Assembly: GCA_018262835.1 (NCBI GenBank)
Contig: JADFDP010000005.1
Location: 1 to 64,000 of the forward strand
DNA length: 64,000 bases
Origin: Candidatus Aminicenantota bacterium
GTDB taxonomy: Bacteria > Acidobacteriota > Aminicenantia > UBA2199
Direction: 5' to 3'
Both the position numbers and the translations under genes were made by a program. Positions 18,328-28,625 of this stretch are shown piece after piece; the stretch's first letter is position 1, and each line of letters starts with the position of its first letter. The notes under the pieces are model-generated. The model saw only the letters and a program-made list of their open reading frames with translations, searched no databases and had not been told where the DNA came from.

Positions 18328-19158
18328 ATGAAAAAAGTATTTCGCGTCTTGCTGTCCGTTCTGTTCCTTTCCTTGCTGACCACCGCCGCATCTTTCGCGC
18401 AAAGTGATATTGCGGGAAGCAAAGACCACCCGTTGTTCAGCCGCCTGCCGGGTTTCTATATCGCCGTTTACGAGGCGAGCGATTTCAACTCGCACACCTT
18501 CTGGAACGAGAAGCGCGACCCGGTCAAGGTCGACGGCCGCTACTACCAGATCCAGTACGAGCCCAAGGCGGGAACGACCCCGCCCTCGACGCTGCAGATC
18601 CACCGCAATTACGAGAACGCCATCCGGCAGATCGGAGGCATCGTGCTGTATAGCGATGACGAGTATTCGTACATGAAGCTCGTCAAGGGTGACAAGGAGA
18701 TCTGGGTGGAGCTGACCGCCTACGGCCCCAAGCCGAACCTGGTCATCATCGAAAAGCAGGCCATGAAGCAGGACGTGCTGGCCAACGCCGACGCCTTCGC
18801 CAAGGATATCCGCAGCACCGGCCATGCGGCAGTCTACGGCATCTACTTCGACACCGGCAAGTCCGTGCTCAAGCCCGAGTCGGAAACGGCCCTGAAGGAG
18901 ATCGCCAGGCTGCTGCAGGACGATCCGGGATTGCAGGTGCACGTGGTCGGTCACACCGATAATGTCGGCGGGCTCGAAGCCAACATGAAGCTTTCCCTGG
19001 ACCGGGCCAACGCCGTGGTCCGGGACCTGACCGCCAAACGCGGCATCGTTGCCTCGCGCCTGAAGGCCGGCGGCGTCGGGCCGCTCGCCCCCGTGGCCGC
19101 GAACGATTCCGATGCCGGCAAGGCCAAGAACCGCAGGGTGGAGCTGGTCAAGCAATAA
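18328..19158 (+). CDS. OmpA-family outer membrane protein
   Basis: IYFDTGKSVLKPESETALKEIARLLQDDPGLQVHVVGHTDNVGGLEANMKLSLDRANAVVRDLTAKRGI...NRRVELVK. Confidence 0.92.
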   Translation: MKKVFRVLLSVLFLSLLTTAASFAQSDIAGSKDHPLFSRLPGFYIAVYEASDFNSHTFWNEKRDPVKVDGRYYQIQYEPKAGTTPPSTLQIHRNYENAIRQIGGIVLYSDDEYSYMKLVKGDKEIWVELTAYGPKPNLVIIEKQAMKQDVLANADAFAKDIRSTGHAAVYGIYFDTGKSVLKPESETALKEIARLLQDDPGLQVHVVGHTDNVGGLEANMKLSLDRANAVVRDLTAKRGIVASRLKAGGVGPLAPVAANDSDAGKAKNRRVELVKQ

Positions 19159-19262
19159 ACACGAGGGGCCGTTCTTGAAATAACCGTTTTTCTGCAGTGG
19201 ACCCCTGGGCCCGGAGCCGGGCTTGACAATCCCGTTTTTATATAGTAGCATTACAATATACT

Positions 19263-19808
19263 ATGAATACAATAACAAACAAGGAAGCGGCGCTGCTGAA
19301 CCTGCTGTCTGAAAAACCCAAGCATGCCTACGAGATCGAGCAGGACATCCAGGAGCGCGACATGCGCTTCTGGACGGAGATTTCCATGTCCTCGGTCTAC
19401 AAGCTGCTCAACAAGCTCGAAGCGCAGCAGTTGCTCAGGAGCACGGTCAGGCTTTCAAAAAAGCAGGTGGCCCAGAAAATATACACGCTGACGGCCAGGG
19501 GCAGGAAGGCGTTCCGGGACAAGTTGCTGCTCCTGCTATCGACCTGGGAGGCAAGCAAGCATCCGCTGGACATCGGCCTGGCCAGCCTGTGGCTGCTGGG
19601 CAGCGAGGAGGCGATCGCCCTGCTGACGAAATACGGCGAGCACCTGGAGCGCATGCGGGTCTGCTACGCCGAGCTCGAAAAATACCTCAAGGAGCACCAG
19701 TGCCCGCCCGGCAACGTACAGCTGGCGACCCGGCGGCTGCATATGCTGGGCGGCGAGAAAAAATGGCTGCAGGAGTTCATCCAGGAGCTGCAAGATGAAA
19801 AAAAGTAG
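19263..19808 (+). CDS. PadR-family transcriptional regulator
   Basis: LLNLLSEKPKHAYEIEQDIQERDMRFWTEISMSSVYKLLNKLEAQQLL. Confidence 0.88.
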   Translation: MNTITNKEAALLNLLSEKPKHAYEIEQDIQERDMRFWTEISMSSVYKLLNKLEAQQLLRSTVRLSKKQVAQKIYTLTARGRKAFRDKLLLLLSTWEASKHPLDIGLASLWLLGSEEAIALLTKYGEHLERMRVCYAELEKYLKEHQCPPGNVQLATRRLHMLGGEKKWLQEFIQELQDEKK

Positions 19809-19856
19809 CTTGACGGCCCCGGCGGCGGGATTTTCGGGGACGGGAGCGGCCAAGCA

Positions 19857-22121
19857 ATGAACGGCAGTATCGTCATCACCAACGCCAGCACCCATAACCT
19901 GAAGAACGTTTCCCTGAAGATACCGAAAAAAAAGATCGTCGCCTTCACCGGCGTGTCCGGGTCGGGCAAATCCTCCCTGGTGTTCGACACGATCTACACC
20001 GAGGCGCAGCGGCAGCTGATCGAAACGTTCTCCTCGTTCGCCCGGGCGCGCCTGCCCAAGCTGTCCCGGCCCCCGGTGGACGAGATACGCAATATTTCGA
20101 CGGCCATCGTCATCGACCAGAAGCGCATGGGCGTGAACCTGCGCAGCACGGTCGGGACGGTCACCGAGATCAGCACCTACCTGCGCCTGCTCTTCTCCCG
20201 CTGCGGCGACCGCTTCATCGGCCCCTCCTTCATGTTCGGCTTCAACCATCCCCAGGGCATGTGCCCCGACTGCAAGGGGATCGGCCAGATGATCTCCGTG
20301 GACGTCGACCGCCTGATCCGCTGGGAGAAAACGATCCGCGAGGGGGCCATCGATCATCCCGATTACCGCGTCGGCGGCTGGCACTGGCGCGAGATCATGG
20401 CCATGGACCTGTTCCCGGTCGACACGCCCCTGCGGGATTTCAGCGAGCGGGACCGGCAGCGCTTCCTCTACGCCGAGGCCATCCCCGTCGAAAAAAGGCA
20501 TGGCGCGGGCATCTACACGAAAAACTTCGAGGGCGTGGCCCGCAAGCTGCAGCGGCTGCACCTGAGCAAGCCGGCGGAGCAGCTGAACAAGCCCAGGCGC
20601 TCCGCTTACGATAAATATTTCGTGCAGCAGGAGTGCCCCGGCTGCGGCGGCAGCCGCATCAGCGGCCTGGCGCGCTCCGTGCGCGTCAACGGCAAGAACA
20701 TCGCCGAGCTGTCGCAAATGGAGCTGGGCGACCTGGACGGGTTCCTGGCCGCGGTGGCGGGCGACATCGCCAGGCCGCTGGTGGCGAAAGCAAGGCAAAT
20801 TCTCTCGCACCTGATCGAGATCGGCGTCGGCTACCTGTCGCTGAGCCGGCCGGTGTCCACCCTCTCCGGCGGCGAAAGCCAGCGGGTCAAGATGGCGCGG
20901 CAGCTGGACTGCGACCTGGTCGACATGATGTACATCCTCGACGAACCGTCCATCGGGCTCCATGCCAAGGACATCGGCCAATTGCTGGAAATGCTGCGCC
21001 AGCTCAAGGACAAGGGAAATACCGTGCTGATCGTCGAGCATGATCCCGCCGTCATGGCCTGCGCCGAGCATATCGTGGACATCGGGCCCGGGGCGGGCAG
21101 CCTGGGCGGAGAGATCGTTTTTTCGGGCTCGTTCAACGACCTGAAAAAACAGGCGCACAACCTGACCGCGCATTATTTGAACAAAAGGGAACCGACGCGT
21201 CGCGAACGCAAAAAATGGACCGACGCCATCGAGATCCGCGATGCCGCCCTGCATAACCTGAAGAACATCTCCACCCGGATTCCCCGAGGCGTGCTAACGT
21301 GCATCACCGGGGTCGCCGGCTCGGGCAAAAGCAGCCTGATCAACGACTGCTTCCTGGCCCGCAACCGCGAGGCCGTCATTGTCGACCAGTCGCCGGTCGG
21401 CCGCAGTTCGCGCTCCAATCCCCTGACCTATATCGGCGTATTCGAAGCGGTGCGCCGGGAGTTCGCCAGGGCCGTGAACAGGCCGGCAGCCCTGTTCAGC
21501 TTCAATTCCAGGGGCGCCTGCCCGAAATGCAGGGGACTCGGCGCCATCGCCGTGGAAATGAGCTTCCTGGACGAGGTCAAGATCGTCTGCGACGAATGCC
21601 AGGGGAAACGATACACGGAGGAGGTCCTGGCCTTGACGGTCAAGGGCAAGAATATCCATGACGTCCTCGGTATGACGGCCAGGGAAGCCATCGATTATTT
21701 TTCCGGCCAGGAGATCAAGAGAAAGCTGCAGGTGCTGTGCGCCGTGGGCCTGGAATATCTTGAGCTCGGGCAGCCCCTGAGCACCCTCTCAGGCGGCGAA
21801 TGCCAGCGGATCAAGCTGGCGTCCGAGCTGCACAAGAAAGGCCGAGTCTATATCATGGACGAGCCGACGACCGGCCTGCATATGGCCGACATCGACAAGC
21901 TGCTGGGCATCATCCGCGACCTGGTGAAGCAGGACAACACGGTGATCGTCATCGAGCACAACCTGGACGTGATCCGCCAGGCCGATTGGATCATCGACCT
22001 CGGCCCCGAAGGCGGCAGCAGGGGCGGGGAGATCGTTTTCGCGGGAACCCCGGAAGACCTGATCCAATGTGACAGCAGTCATACGGGAAAGTACCTGAAC
22101 GACTACTGCCGCGGCTGCTGA
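19857..22121 (+). CDS. Short UvrA-like ABC ATPase (754 aa)
   Basis: Two Walker A motifs (GVSGSGKSSLVFDTIY, GVAGSGKSSLINDCF), two LSGGE signatures, zinc-finger cysteines (CPDC, CPGCGGSR, CPKCRGLG...CDECQGKRY). Confidence 0.88.
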   Translation: MNGSIVITNASTHNLKNVSLKIPKKKIVAFTGVSGSGKSSLVFDTIYTEAQRQLIETFSSFARARLPKLSRPPVDEIRNISTAIVIDQKRMGVNLRSTVGTVTEISTYLRLLFSRCGDRFIGPSFMFGFNHPQGMCPDCKGIGQMISVDVDRLIRWEKTIREGAIDHPDYRVGGWHWREIMAMDLFPVDTPLRDFSERDRQRFLYAEAIPVEKRHGAGIYTKNFEGVARKLQRLHLSKPAEQLNKPRRSAYDKYFVQQECPGCGGSRISGLARSVRVNGKNIAELSQMELGDLDGFLAAVAGDIARPLVAKARQILSHLIEIGVGYLSLSRPVSTLSGGESQRVKMARQLDCDLVDMMYILDEPSIGLHAKDIGQLLEMLRQLKDKGNTVLIVEHDPAVMACAEHIVDIGPGAGSLGGEIVFSGSFNDLKKQAHNLTAHYLNKREPTRRERKKWTDAIEIRDAALHNLKNISTRIPRGVLTCITGVAGSGKSSLINDCFLARNREAVIVDQSPVGRSSRSNPLTYIGVFEAVRREFARAVNRPAALFSFNSRGACPKCRGLGAIAVEMSFLDEVKIVCDECQGKRYTEEVLALTVKGKNIHDVLGMTAREAIDYFSGQEIKRKLQVLCAVGLEYLELGQPLSTLSGGECQRIKLASELHKKGRVYIMDEPTTGLHMADIDKLLGIIRDLVKQDNTVIVIEHNLDVIRQADWIIDLGPEGGSRGGEIVFAGTPEDLIQCDSSHTGKYLNDYCRGC

Positions 22122-22153
22122 GCTCCGGGGTCATAGGCTTCGAGGGGCGGGGA

Positions 22154-22747
22154 TTACTTCGCCACCATGACGACCCTGGCGCGCAGCTCGTCGGGCAGGA
22201 CCTGGAAGACGGCATATTTTTTAAGCTTGACCAGGGCGGCCTCTTTTTTCTCCGGGCTCATCTTGGCGAGCTTGAAATTCTTTTTGCCGACCAGCAAGCC
22301 GACCAGGCCTCCGGCCGTGGAGGTCAAGACCGCGATCAGGGCCCCGGTGATCAGGGCCGCCGCCACGACAATGGGCACGATCAGGATGGCGGCGATGGCG
22401 TTCTCCTGGTCGGTCTTTATCGACGCGATCAGCAGCGCAGCCAGCCCGACGCCGATCCCCAGCCCGACCAGCATACCGATGCCGGCCTTGCTTTTCTTGA
22501 TGCTGACGCGCTCGACCTCGGGGAAGGCGATCCCCAGCAGTTCGCCGCTCTCCCTTTCCTTGAGCACGAGCAGCTCCCGGTCGACGTAGAGCATGGTGCC
22601 TTTGTATGCGGCTCCCCGGGCATGGATCGTCACCTTGTTGCTGCGGATCTTCTTTTCGCCGGCGAAGATGGAAACGGGAAAGGCCAGCGCCAGGACAAGG
22701 ACCAGGCTGAGCCCCCTGCCGGCAAGACGTAGATCGGATCGGGTCAT
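22154..22747 (-). CDS. Exported/membrane protein with glycine-rich TM helices, unknown function
   Basis: Signal peptide from MTRSDLRLAGRG; GIGMLVGLGIGVGLAALLIASI and ITGALIAVLTSTAGGLVGLLVG. Confidence 0.55.
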   Translation of the reverse strand: MTRSDLRLAGRGLSLVLVLALAFPVSIFAGEKKIRSNKVTIHARGAAYKGTMLYVDRELLVLKERESGELLGIAFPEVERVSIKKSKAGIGMLVGLGIGVGLAALLIASIKTDQENAIAAILIVPIVVAAALITGALIAVLTSTAGGLVGLLVGKKNFKLAKMSPEKKEAALVKLKKYAVFQVLPDELRARVVMVAK

Positions 22748-22898
22748 TTTTTCCTCCCGCAAGATGCCTTTCGCCTCTGCTTTCATCAGCCGGTACGAGG
22801 CGGCGGTTGCTTCATTGGCTATGTACCATGAACCACTCCCTGCTGTCAATCGGCGCTAACGTAAAATATTTTTCGCACATTTGCGCAGCATCCGTTTT

Positions 22899-23684
22899 TC
22901 AATCGCGCTGCATCAGGAAAAAAACGTGCCCGTAATAAGCCGAATACTTGCGGTACAGATCGATCTCCGTCTGGATGGCGGCGAGCATCGCCATTTTTTC
23001 CGGATCCGCGGCGTGCTGCGCCCGCAGCGCGGGCAGGCGGGCTCCAAGCGGGTTATAATACAAATCCCACCAGGCCGATTCCGGCAATGGGAAGTGGCCG
23101 ATCTCTTTGTAGCCGCAGGCCCGGATCATGGCCAGGTTGGCGCTCACGTCGGTCATGGCGGGATACTCGCCGGCAAAGAAACGGCGGCATGCGGCCGGCG
23201 CATCGGGCCTGAACCAGGTTATCTCGCCGATCGCCAGCAGCCCGTCCGCCGCCAGCATGGGGCGCCAGGCGGTCAGGCCGGCGCGGAATCCCATGATAAA
23301 GATGGCGCCCTCGCACCAGATCAGGTCGAACACCCCCTCCTCCGGTCCCAGGTCATGCATGTCTTTGAGTCGGGTCCGGATTTTATCGGCAACGCCGGCG
23401 GCCTCGGCCCTACGCTGGAGCTCATCCAGGTAAGGCTGGTGATTGTCCACGGCCAGGATCGTCCCGGCGATGTCCTTTGCCAGCCGGATCGTTTGCCCGC
23501 CGTTCCCGCAGCCGATATCCAGCACCCGCAATTTACGGGAACGAAAATCCTTCCCGGCGGATGATTTTGTCTCGAGCATCATGGCCAGCGCTTTTTTCGT
23601 TGACGCATCGTCTCCGGCCCCCAGGCGGGGCAACTGGGCGGAAAATATCTCGTGAATGAAATTCATTTGTTCTTGCATATCCAT
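22899..23684 (-). CDS. Class I SAM-dependent methyltransferase
   Basis: LRVLDIGCGNGGQTIRLAKDIAGTILAVDNHQPYLDELQRRAEAAGV. Confidence 0.88.
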   Translation of the reverse strand: MDMQEQMNFIHEIFSAQLPRLGAGDDASTKKALAMMLETKSSAGKDFRSRKLRVLDIGCGNGGQTIRLAKDIAGTILAVDNHQPYLDELQRRAEAAGVADKIRTRLKDMHDLGPEEGVFDLIWCEGAIFIMGFRAGLTAWRPMLAADGLLAIGEITWFRPDAPAACRRFFAGEYPAMTDVSANLAMIRACGYKEIGHFPLPESAWWDLYYNPLGARLPALRAQHAADPEKMAMLAAIQTEIDLYRKYSAYYGHVFFLMQRD

Positions 23685-23990
23685 TGTTATTGTCTCCTTT
23701 TTTTGTGTGAAAACGGAATCACCCGCTTCATTTGTCAGGAATTGTTTTTGCCGGGAGAAATCGCACTCTCCATTCCGTCATCGGCGAGACGGTTGTCCTC
23801 ACTTCGATGACGCGGCCGGGCCATGCGAATTTCTAGTTGGTTACAAGTACCATGTGCGGCCATTTTATCACAGCGAATCTTTTTGTCAATTTTCGCAAGC
23901 AGTTAAAGTGGCCTTGGTGCCTATTGCCTTTTTCCTTTTGCTTTTTGAGCAACTCTTGACTATCTCTCTCTCCATCCATACAATCGATCA

Positions 23991-25208
23991 ATGATGAAAA
24001 ACAAACATTCTGTCTTGGCGACACTGCTGCTCCTGGCTCTCCCGGCGCTCCTGCCGGCTGCCGACAAGGCCTATCTGATCACCGAGCTGCACCCGGCCGG
24101 CAACGGCGTGGAGCTGATCCTGCGCGACCTGGAAACCGAGGGCAAGCTGCTCAAGCTGGTCGTCTTCGACCGGGACCGCCTGGTCGACCTGGCTGCGGCT
24201 GAGGAGATCCCGGCCACGCGCGCCCGCCAGGGCGACCTCCTGTTCCTGGGCAAGAGCAACGGCAAGGCCACGCAGATGATCATTACCCCGGGACGGTCCG
24301 TCCACCCCAAGCTGGCCGCCGGCCAGCCCGAGGAGGCGAAGACCATCGACGAGCTCAGCCGCCGGCTGGCGGCGGGAGCGGGCGCGAAAGCACCGGCCGC
24401 GGCTCCGCTGGGCGCGACGGACAGTGAACTGGACCGCGTGCGCCGCTCCTTCCTCTTCGTCCTCGAGTTCGCCCTGGGCGCCCCGTTCACCGCGGCGCAG
24501 GAGCGGCTCATCCTTGGCCAGTTCGGCCCCGCATGGTGGGCGGCCAAGAGCTTGGACGAAAAAAAGTCGTTCAACCAGTACCCGCAGGTCGTGGCCTGGA
24601 TCTTGCGCCCCGGCCAAAAGGAATTGGAAGAGATGCGCCAAACCCTGGAGGAAACGATCCGCCAGTGGCTAAAGGAGTCCCCCGCCTCTGACCCGGTGGT
24701 GGCCATGGTCCGTGCCCGCTTGGCGGAACGCGGCAAGATGCTGATAATAGGCGATCCGCCGCTGACCGAGATGGCCGCCTCGGCTTTCTGTGAATTGTAT
24801 GCCTACTCCCGCCTCCTGCGCCGGAACGGCTCGGCGCTGCCGGCACAGCTGAGCGATGAAGACATGGCCAGCGTGCGCAACGACCTGCTGCGTGCCTGGC
24901 CCGGGTTTTCCTCTGCCGAGCGGGGCCAAGTGGCCACGGCCCCGGGGTTGTGGCTGGTGCTGCGCACCCTGGTTGTTCATGGCGACGCGGCACAGCGGGC
25001 GGCGGCGCGCAACCGGCTCCTTTCCGTCACGGCGGCCGAGACCCCGGCCGGGCGGGGCCGGCCGGCCGGCAGGGGCGGGAAGGGGAACAATGTCGTGAGC
25101 TCCATGATCAAGCACAACATCATGATGAATATCCGTCAGCAGACCTTCAACACCTACATGTGGAGCCGGGGATTCAATTATCAGCCGGCTACGGGCAGGA
25201 TGTGGTAG
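23991..25208 (+). CDS. Secreted hypothetical protein
   Basis: Signal peptide MMKNKHSVLATLLLLALPALLPAADKA and a 405 aa coherent frame. Confidence 0.6.
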   Translation: MMKNKHSVLATLLLLALPALLPAADKAYLITELHPAGNGVELILRDLETEGKLLKLVVFDRDRLVDLAAAEEIPATRARQGDLLFLGKSNGKATQMIITPGRSVHPKLAAGQPEEAKTIDELSRRLAAGAGAKAPAAAPLGATDSELDRVRRSFLFVLEFALGAPFTAAQERLILGQFGPAWWAAKSLDEKKSFNQYPQVVAWILRPGQKELEEMRQTLEETIRQWLKESPASDPVVAMVRARLAERGKMLIIGDPPLTEMAASAFCELYAYSRLLRRNGSALPAQLSDEDMASVRNDLLRAWPGFSSAERGQVATAPGLWLVLRTLVVHGDAAQRAAARNRLLSVTAAETPAGRGRPAGRGGKGNNVVSSMIKHNIMMNIRQQTFNTYMWSRGFNYQPATGRMW

Positions 25209-25327
25209 TGCCTTGAAGCAGGGCATGGGGGCAGTTTTTAGCCCGGGAGGCATCGATGTCGGGTCTTGCCTTATGGCATTGGATCCGAAAAAACAATCCG
25301 ATGCTTGTCGGTTCCTTACGCAGCGGC

Positions 25328-26281
25328 TCAGGGATTTTCCTGTTGGCGGGTGGCGATGAAATGGGTGAGCTGGCGATAGTTCTTGACTCCGAGCTTGCGA
25401 TATAGGTTGTAAATGTGGCTCTTGATCGTATGGATCGATATGTACAATAGGTCTTCCATCTGCCGGTTGGTTTTGCCGTCCAGGATCAATCTCAGGATCT
25501 CCAGTTCGCGGGCGGACACGCCATGGGTACGCTGCAGGGAGTCGAGCGGACTGTTGGCGTTGCTGAGCTTGCTCAGGGCGCCGGCCCAGGGGATATAATA
25601 GTATTTCAGCCAGAGAACCGGCAACAAGTTGGTGTAGAGGATCAGCAGTTTGGAAATAAAAAACTGCCAATGATCAAATTCCATGGCGCCCAGCAGGAAT
25701 TTGGCGACCTGCAGCAGAATATGGCCGAAAAAAAGCCAGGCCATGGCCGTACCGGCGCGCCGCTGGCCCGGGTCGGGCCGGCGGCGGCTTTCCGCCAGCA
25801 GCCTGGCCAGCCAGACAGCCTGCAGCAGGGTCAGGGGCCAAAGATACAGGTTCCAGAAGTTGAGCAGCGGACTTTTGGGCATCAAGGCCGGTGAGTGCAG
25901 GGCCAGAAAGAAATAAGCCGTCAATCCCGCGGTAAAGAGAATCAGGGCCGGCAGGAGCCAGCGAGGCAGTTTCCTTTCGCCTTGCCAGGCGATGATCTTG
26001 TATTGGAAAATATACCATCCCAGGAGCAGCAGCGTGCGCAGGGGCCAATTCAGCCCCTTGAGCAGGAACTCGGAACTTTTCAATTGCTCGGGGGTCAGGT
26101 TGCTGAAAAAATAGATGAGGATGAATTGGTCGAATTCGAACAAGTTGAAAATGAGCAGGAAACCCAGGAGCAGGCGCAGGCCGGCGTCGTGAAAGCGGCG
26201 CGACTTCTGCTGGAAATAGAGGATGGCCCAGACTCCGATCAGGAGATTGACGACCATGACCAGGACATTGAGGTGCTTCAT
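25328..26281 (-). CDS. Membrane-anchored LuxR-type HTH regulator
   Basis: Several TM helices, then GVSARELEILRLILDGKTNRQMEDLLYISIHTIKSHIYNLYRKLGVKNYRQL. Confidence 0.82.
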   Translation of the reverse strand: MKHLNVLVMVVNLLIGVWAILYFQQKSRRFHDAGLRLLLGFLLIFNLFEFDQFILIYFFSNLTPEQLKSSEFLLKGLNWPLRTLLLLGWYIFQYKIIAWQGERKLPRWLLPALILFTAGLTAYFFLALHSPALMPKSPLLNFWNLYLWPLTLLQAVWLARLLAESRRRPDPGQRRAGTAMAWLFFGHILLQVAKFLLGAMEFDHWQFFISKLLILYTNLLPVLWLKYYYIPWAGALSKLSNANSPLDSLQRTHGVSARELEILRLILDGKTNRQMEDLLYISIHTIKSHIYNLYRKLGVKNYRQLTHFIATRQQENP

Positions 26282-26477
26282 TTTGGATTATTCCAGGTTC
26301 GGCGCCTGAGTATAGACCAAGACTGTCCCCAAAGCAATATTTCCCCCGAGGAGGGTCAGGAATTCGCATGATTTCCACAAAATCATACGAAATTCCCATA
26401 GGCAACCCCGGCAGCGCGCCGTATCATTGGCGGCAGATGGCGGCAAAGCCGGCCATCCTAAAGCCAAGGAGACCATC

Positions 26478-27629
26478 ATGATTGCCAAAAAGTGCATGCA
26501 CTTCATTCTTGCGGCCATGGCCGCGGTTTTTTTGCTGCCGCCGGCAGCCTCTGCCGCGGAGCCGGCCCTGCCGCTCGCGGTGCGCAGCGAAAAGATCGTT
26601 TCAGCCAAGGTCGGGGAGACCCGCGAGTTCCATGTTTCATTGCCCGATCACTATGTCACGTCGAGTGAAAAATACCCCGTGCTGCTCATGCTGGACGGGG
26701 AGTTCAACTTCAACTCCGGGGTGATCGGCGGCTTGCGCCATGCGGCCCAGCTGGGCGAGATGCCGGAATTCATCATCGTGGGCATCGTCAATACCGATCG
26801 CGCCAGGGATTGCTTCCCCGAGGAGCTGACCTACAGAGACGGCAGCAAGGCCGGGGGCCGGGCCGACCGCTTCCTGGACTTCATCGTGGACGAGCTGATC
26901 CCGCATATCGACAAGAATTACCGTAGCGAACAGTTCCGTGTGTTCTACGGCACGTCCAATACCGGCTTCACGGCCGTGTACGCGCTGTTCCGCAACCCGG
27001 GACTCGCCGATTATTATGTCGCCGCCAGCGCCACGCTGCGCGTGCCCTACTTTCTGGCCAAGCGCGACCAACTGATCCGCGACTTCAAGGGCGGAGAGCG
27101 GAAGCTGAGCCTGGTGATGGGCGAGAACGACTTTCCCACCATCCTGAGCCAGAACGGGGAGCTGAAGGAAGCGTGTGACGTGATCGCGCCGACGGGCCTG
27201 GCCTGCCGCTTCACCGTGGTCGAGGACGCCGGGCATGTCCCGGACAACGCCCTGCTACAGGGGCTGCGACGCCTGTTCGCCGGCTGGAAGATCACCCAGC
27301 CACTCACAGAACACAGCTTTGCCGAGATCCGCGTTCAGGTGGACAATCGCCTCCAAAAATACGGCGTCTCCGGCAAGCTCCCTGAGAACGAACTCGAAAA
27401 TCTGGGCGAAAGCCTGCTCAGGGAAAAGAAAAATGCCCGGGCCATTGAAATATTGCATTACAGGGTGGAGAGTTATCCCCGCTCCGCCAATGCCCAGGTG
27501 AGCCTCGGCGATGCCTATCGTCAGAGTGGCAACCAGGGCCAAGCCCGGGAATGCTTTAAAAAGGCGCTGGCTTTGGCCCCGGGCCATACCGCGGCGGCAG
27601 ACAGACTGAAAGAATTGGACGAAAAATAA
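26478..27629 (+). CDS. Secreted alpha/beta-hydrolase (Fes/IroE-type esterase) with C-terminal TPR
   Basis: YPVLLMLDGEFNFNSG...IIVGIVNTDRARD...FRVFYGTSNTGFTAVYALFRNPGL; C-terminal ANAQVSLGDAYRQSGNQGQARECFKKALALAPGH. Confidence 0.82.
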   Translation: MIAKKCMHFILAAMAAVFLLPPAASAAEPALPLAVRSEKIVSAKVGETREFHVSLPDHYVTSSEKYPVLLMLDGEFNFNSGVIGGLRHAAQLGEMPEFIIVGIVNTDRARDCFPEELTYRDGSKAGGRADRFLDFIVDELIPHIDKNYRSEQFRVFYGTSNTGFTAVYALFRNPGLADYYVAASATLRVPYFLAKRDQLIRDFKGGERKLSLVMGENDFPTILSQNGELKEACDVIAPTGLACRFTVVEDAGHVPDNALLQGLRRLFAGWKITQPLTEHSFAEIRVQVDNRLQKYGVSGKLPENELENLGESLLREKKNARAIEILHYRVESYPRSANAQVSLGDAYRQSGNQGQARECFKKALALAPGHTAAADRLKELDEK

Positions 27630-27661
27630 AACAGACAAATTCCCCGTTACGTAGTAATAAA

Positions 27662-28603
27662 ATGAAAATAGCAATCATAGGCACTGGAGGGGTCGGCGGA
27701 TACTTTGGCGGGAAAATAGCCAATGCAGGATATGATGTTACATTTGTAGCCCGTGGAGAACATCTTAAAGCCATTAGGGAAAAGGGCCTGAAAATCAAAA
27801 GCATTGCCGGGAACTTCAATGTTCGTAAAGCAAAAGCTACCGATGAAATAAAAAACATAGGAAAAGTCGACCTGGTAATCCTGGGGGTAAAAGCCTGGCA
27901 GGTTAAAGACGTTGCCAGGCAACTAAAAGATGTAACGGATGATCATACAACCGTATTGCCTTTGCAAAATGGCGTGATGGCGGCCCAGGAACTTGCGATG
28001 CAATTGGACAAAAAAAACATCGTAGGCGGCTTATGCAGAATCATCAGTAAAATTGAAGCACCCGGCATCATCCGTCATTTTGGCGTAGAGCCATTCATCG
28101 CCTTTGGCGAGCTTGACAATCAAAAGACCGACAGAACGGCAAGGATAAAGGAAGTGTTTGATCAGGCGGGAATTGCTCACCTGGTTGCGGATGACATCCA
28201 TGTGGAATCATGGAACAAATTCATGGCCATATGTGTGAGCGGCTTGCTGGCCGTTACCCGTTCCACTTACGGAACAGTCAGGGAACTTAAAGAAACAAGG
28301 AAGATGATGAACGATTTGCTTGCTGAAATTTATGAAATATCTTTCGGGGAAAAAATACGCTTGGACAATAAAATTGTGGAAAAAACCATGCTGCTTATTG
28401 ATTCTTATCCTTATGACTCAACCTCTTCTTTAACAAGGGATGTAATGGCGGGAAGACCTTCAGAGATCGAATATCAGAATGGGACGGTAGTGAGATTGGG
28501 TGAAAAATATAATATCGACGTTCCGGTCAACCGCTTTATCTATAACTGTATCCTGCCCATGGAATTGGCGGCCAGGGCAAAGACAAAAAAGGGAATCAGT
28601 TGA
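27662..28603 (+). CDS. panE: 2-dehydropantoate 2-reductase (ketopantoate reductase family)
   Basis: MKIAIIGTGGVGGYFGGKIANAGYDVTFVARGEHLKAI; VESWNKFMAICVSGLLAVTRSTYG. Confidence 0.88.
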   Translation: MKIAIIGTGGVGGYFGGKIANAGYDVTFVARGEHLKAIREKGLKIKSIAGNFNVRKAKATDEIKNIGKVDLVILGVKAWQVKDVARQLKDVTDDHTTVLPLQNGVMAAQELAMQLDKKNIVGGLCRIISKIEAPGIIRHFGVEPFIAFGELDNQKTDRTARIKEVFDQAGIAHLVADDIHVESWNKFMAICVSGLLAVTRSTYGTVRELKETRKMMNDLLAEIYEISFGEKIRLDNKIVEKTMLLIDSYPYDSTSSLTRDVMAGRPSEIEYQNGTVVRLGEKYNIDVPVNRFIYNCILPMELAARAKTKKGIS

Positions 28604-28625
28604 TTATTAAACCAAGGAGGGTTTC

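Noticed and set aside
19536-21254. 572 aa minus-strand ORF opposite the UvrA-like gene
   Set aside because: Shadow ORF of a GC-rich gene; composition typical of antisense frames.
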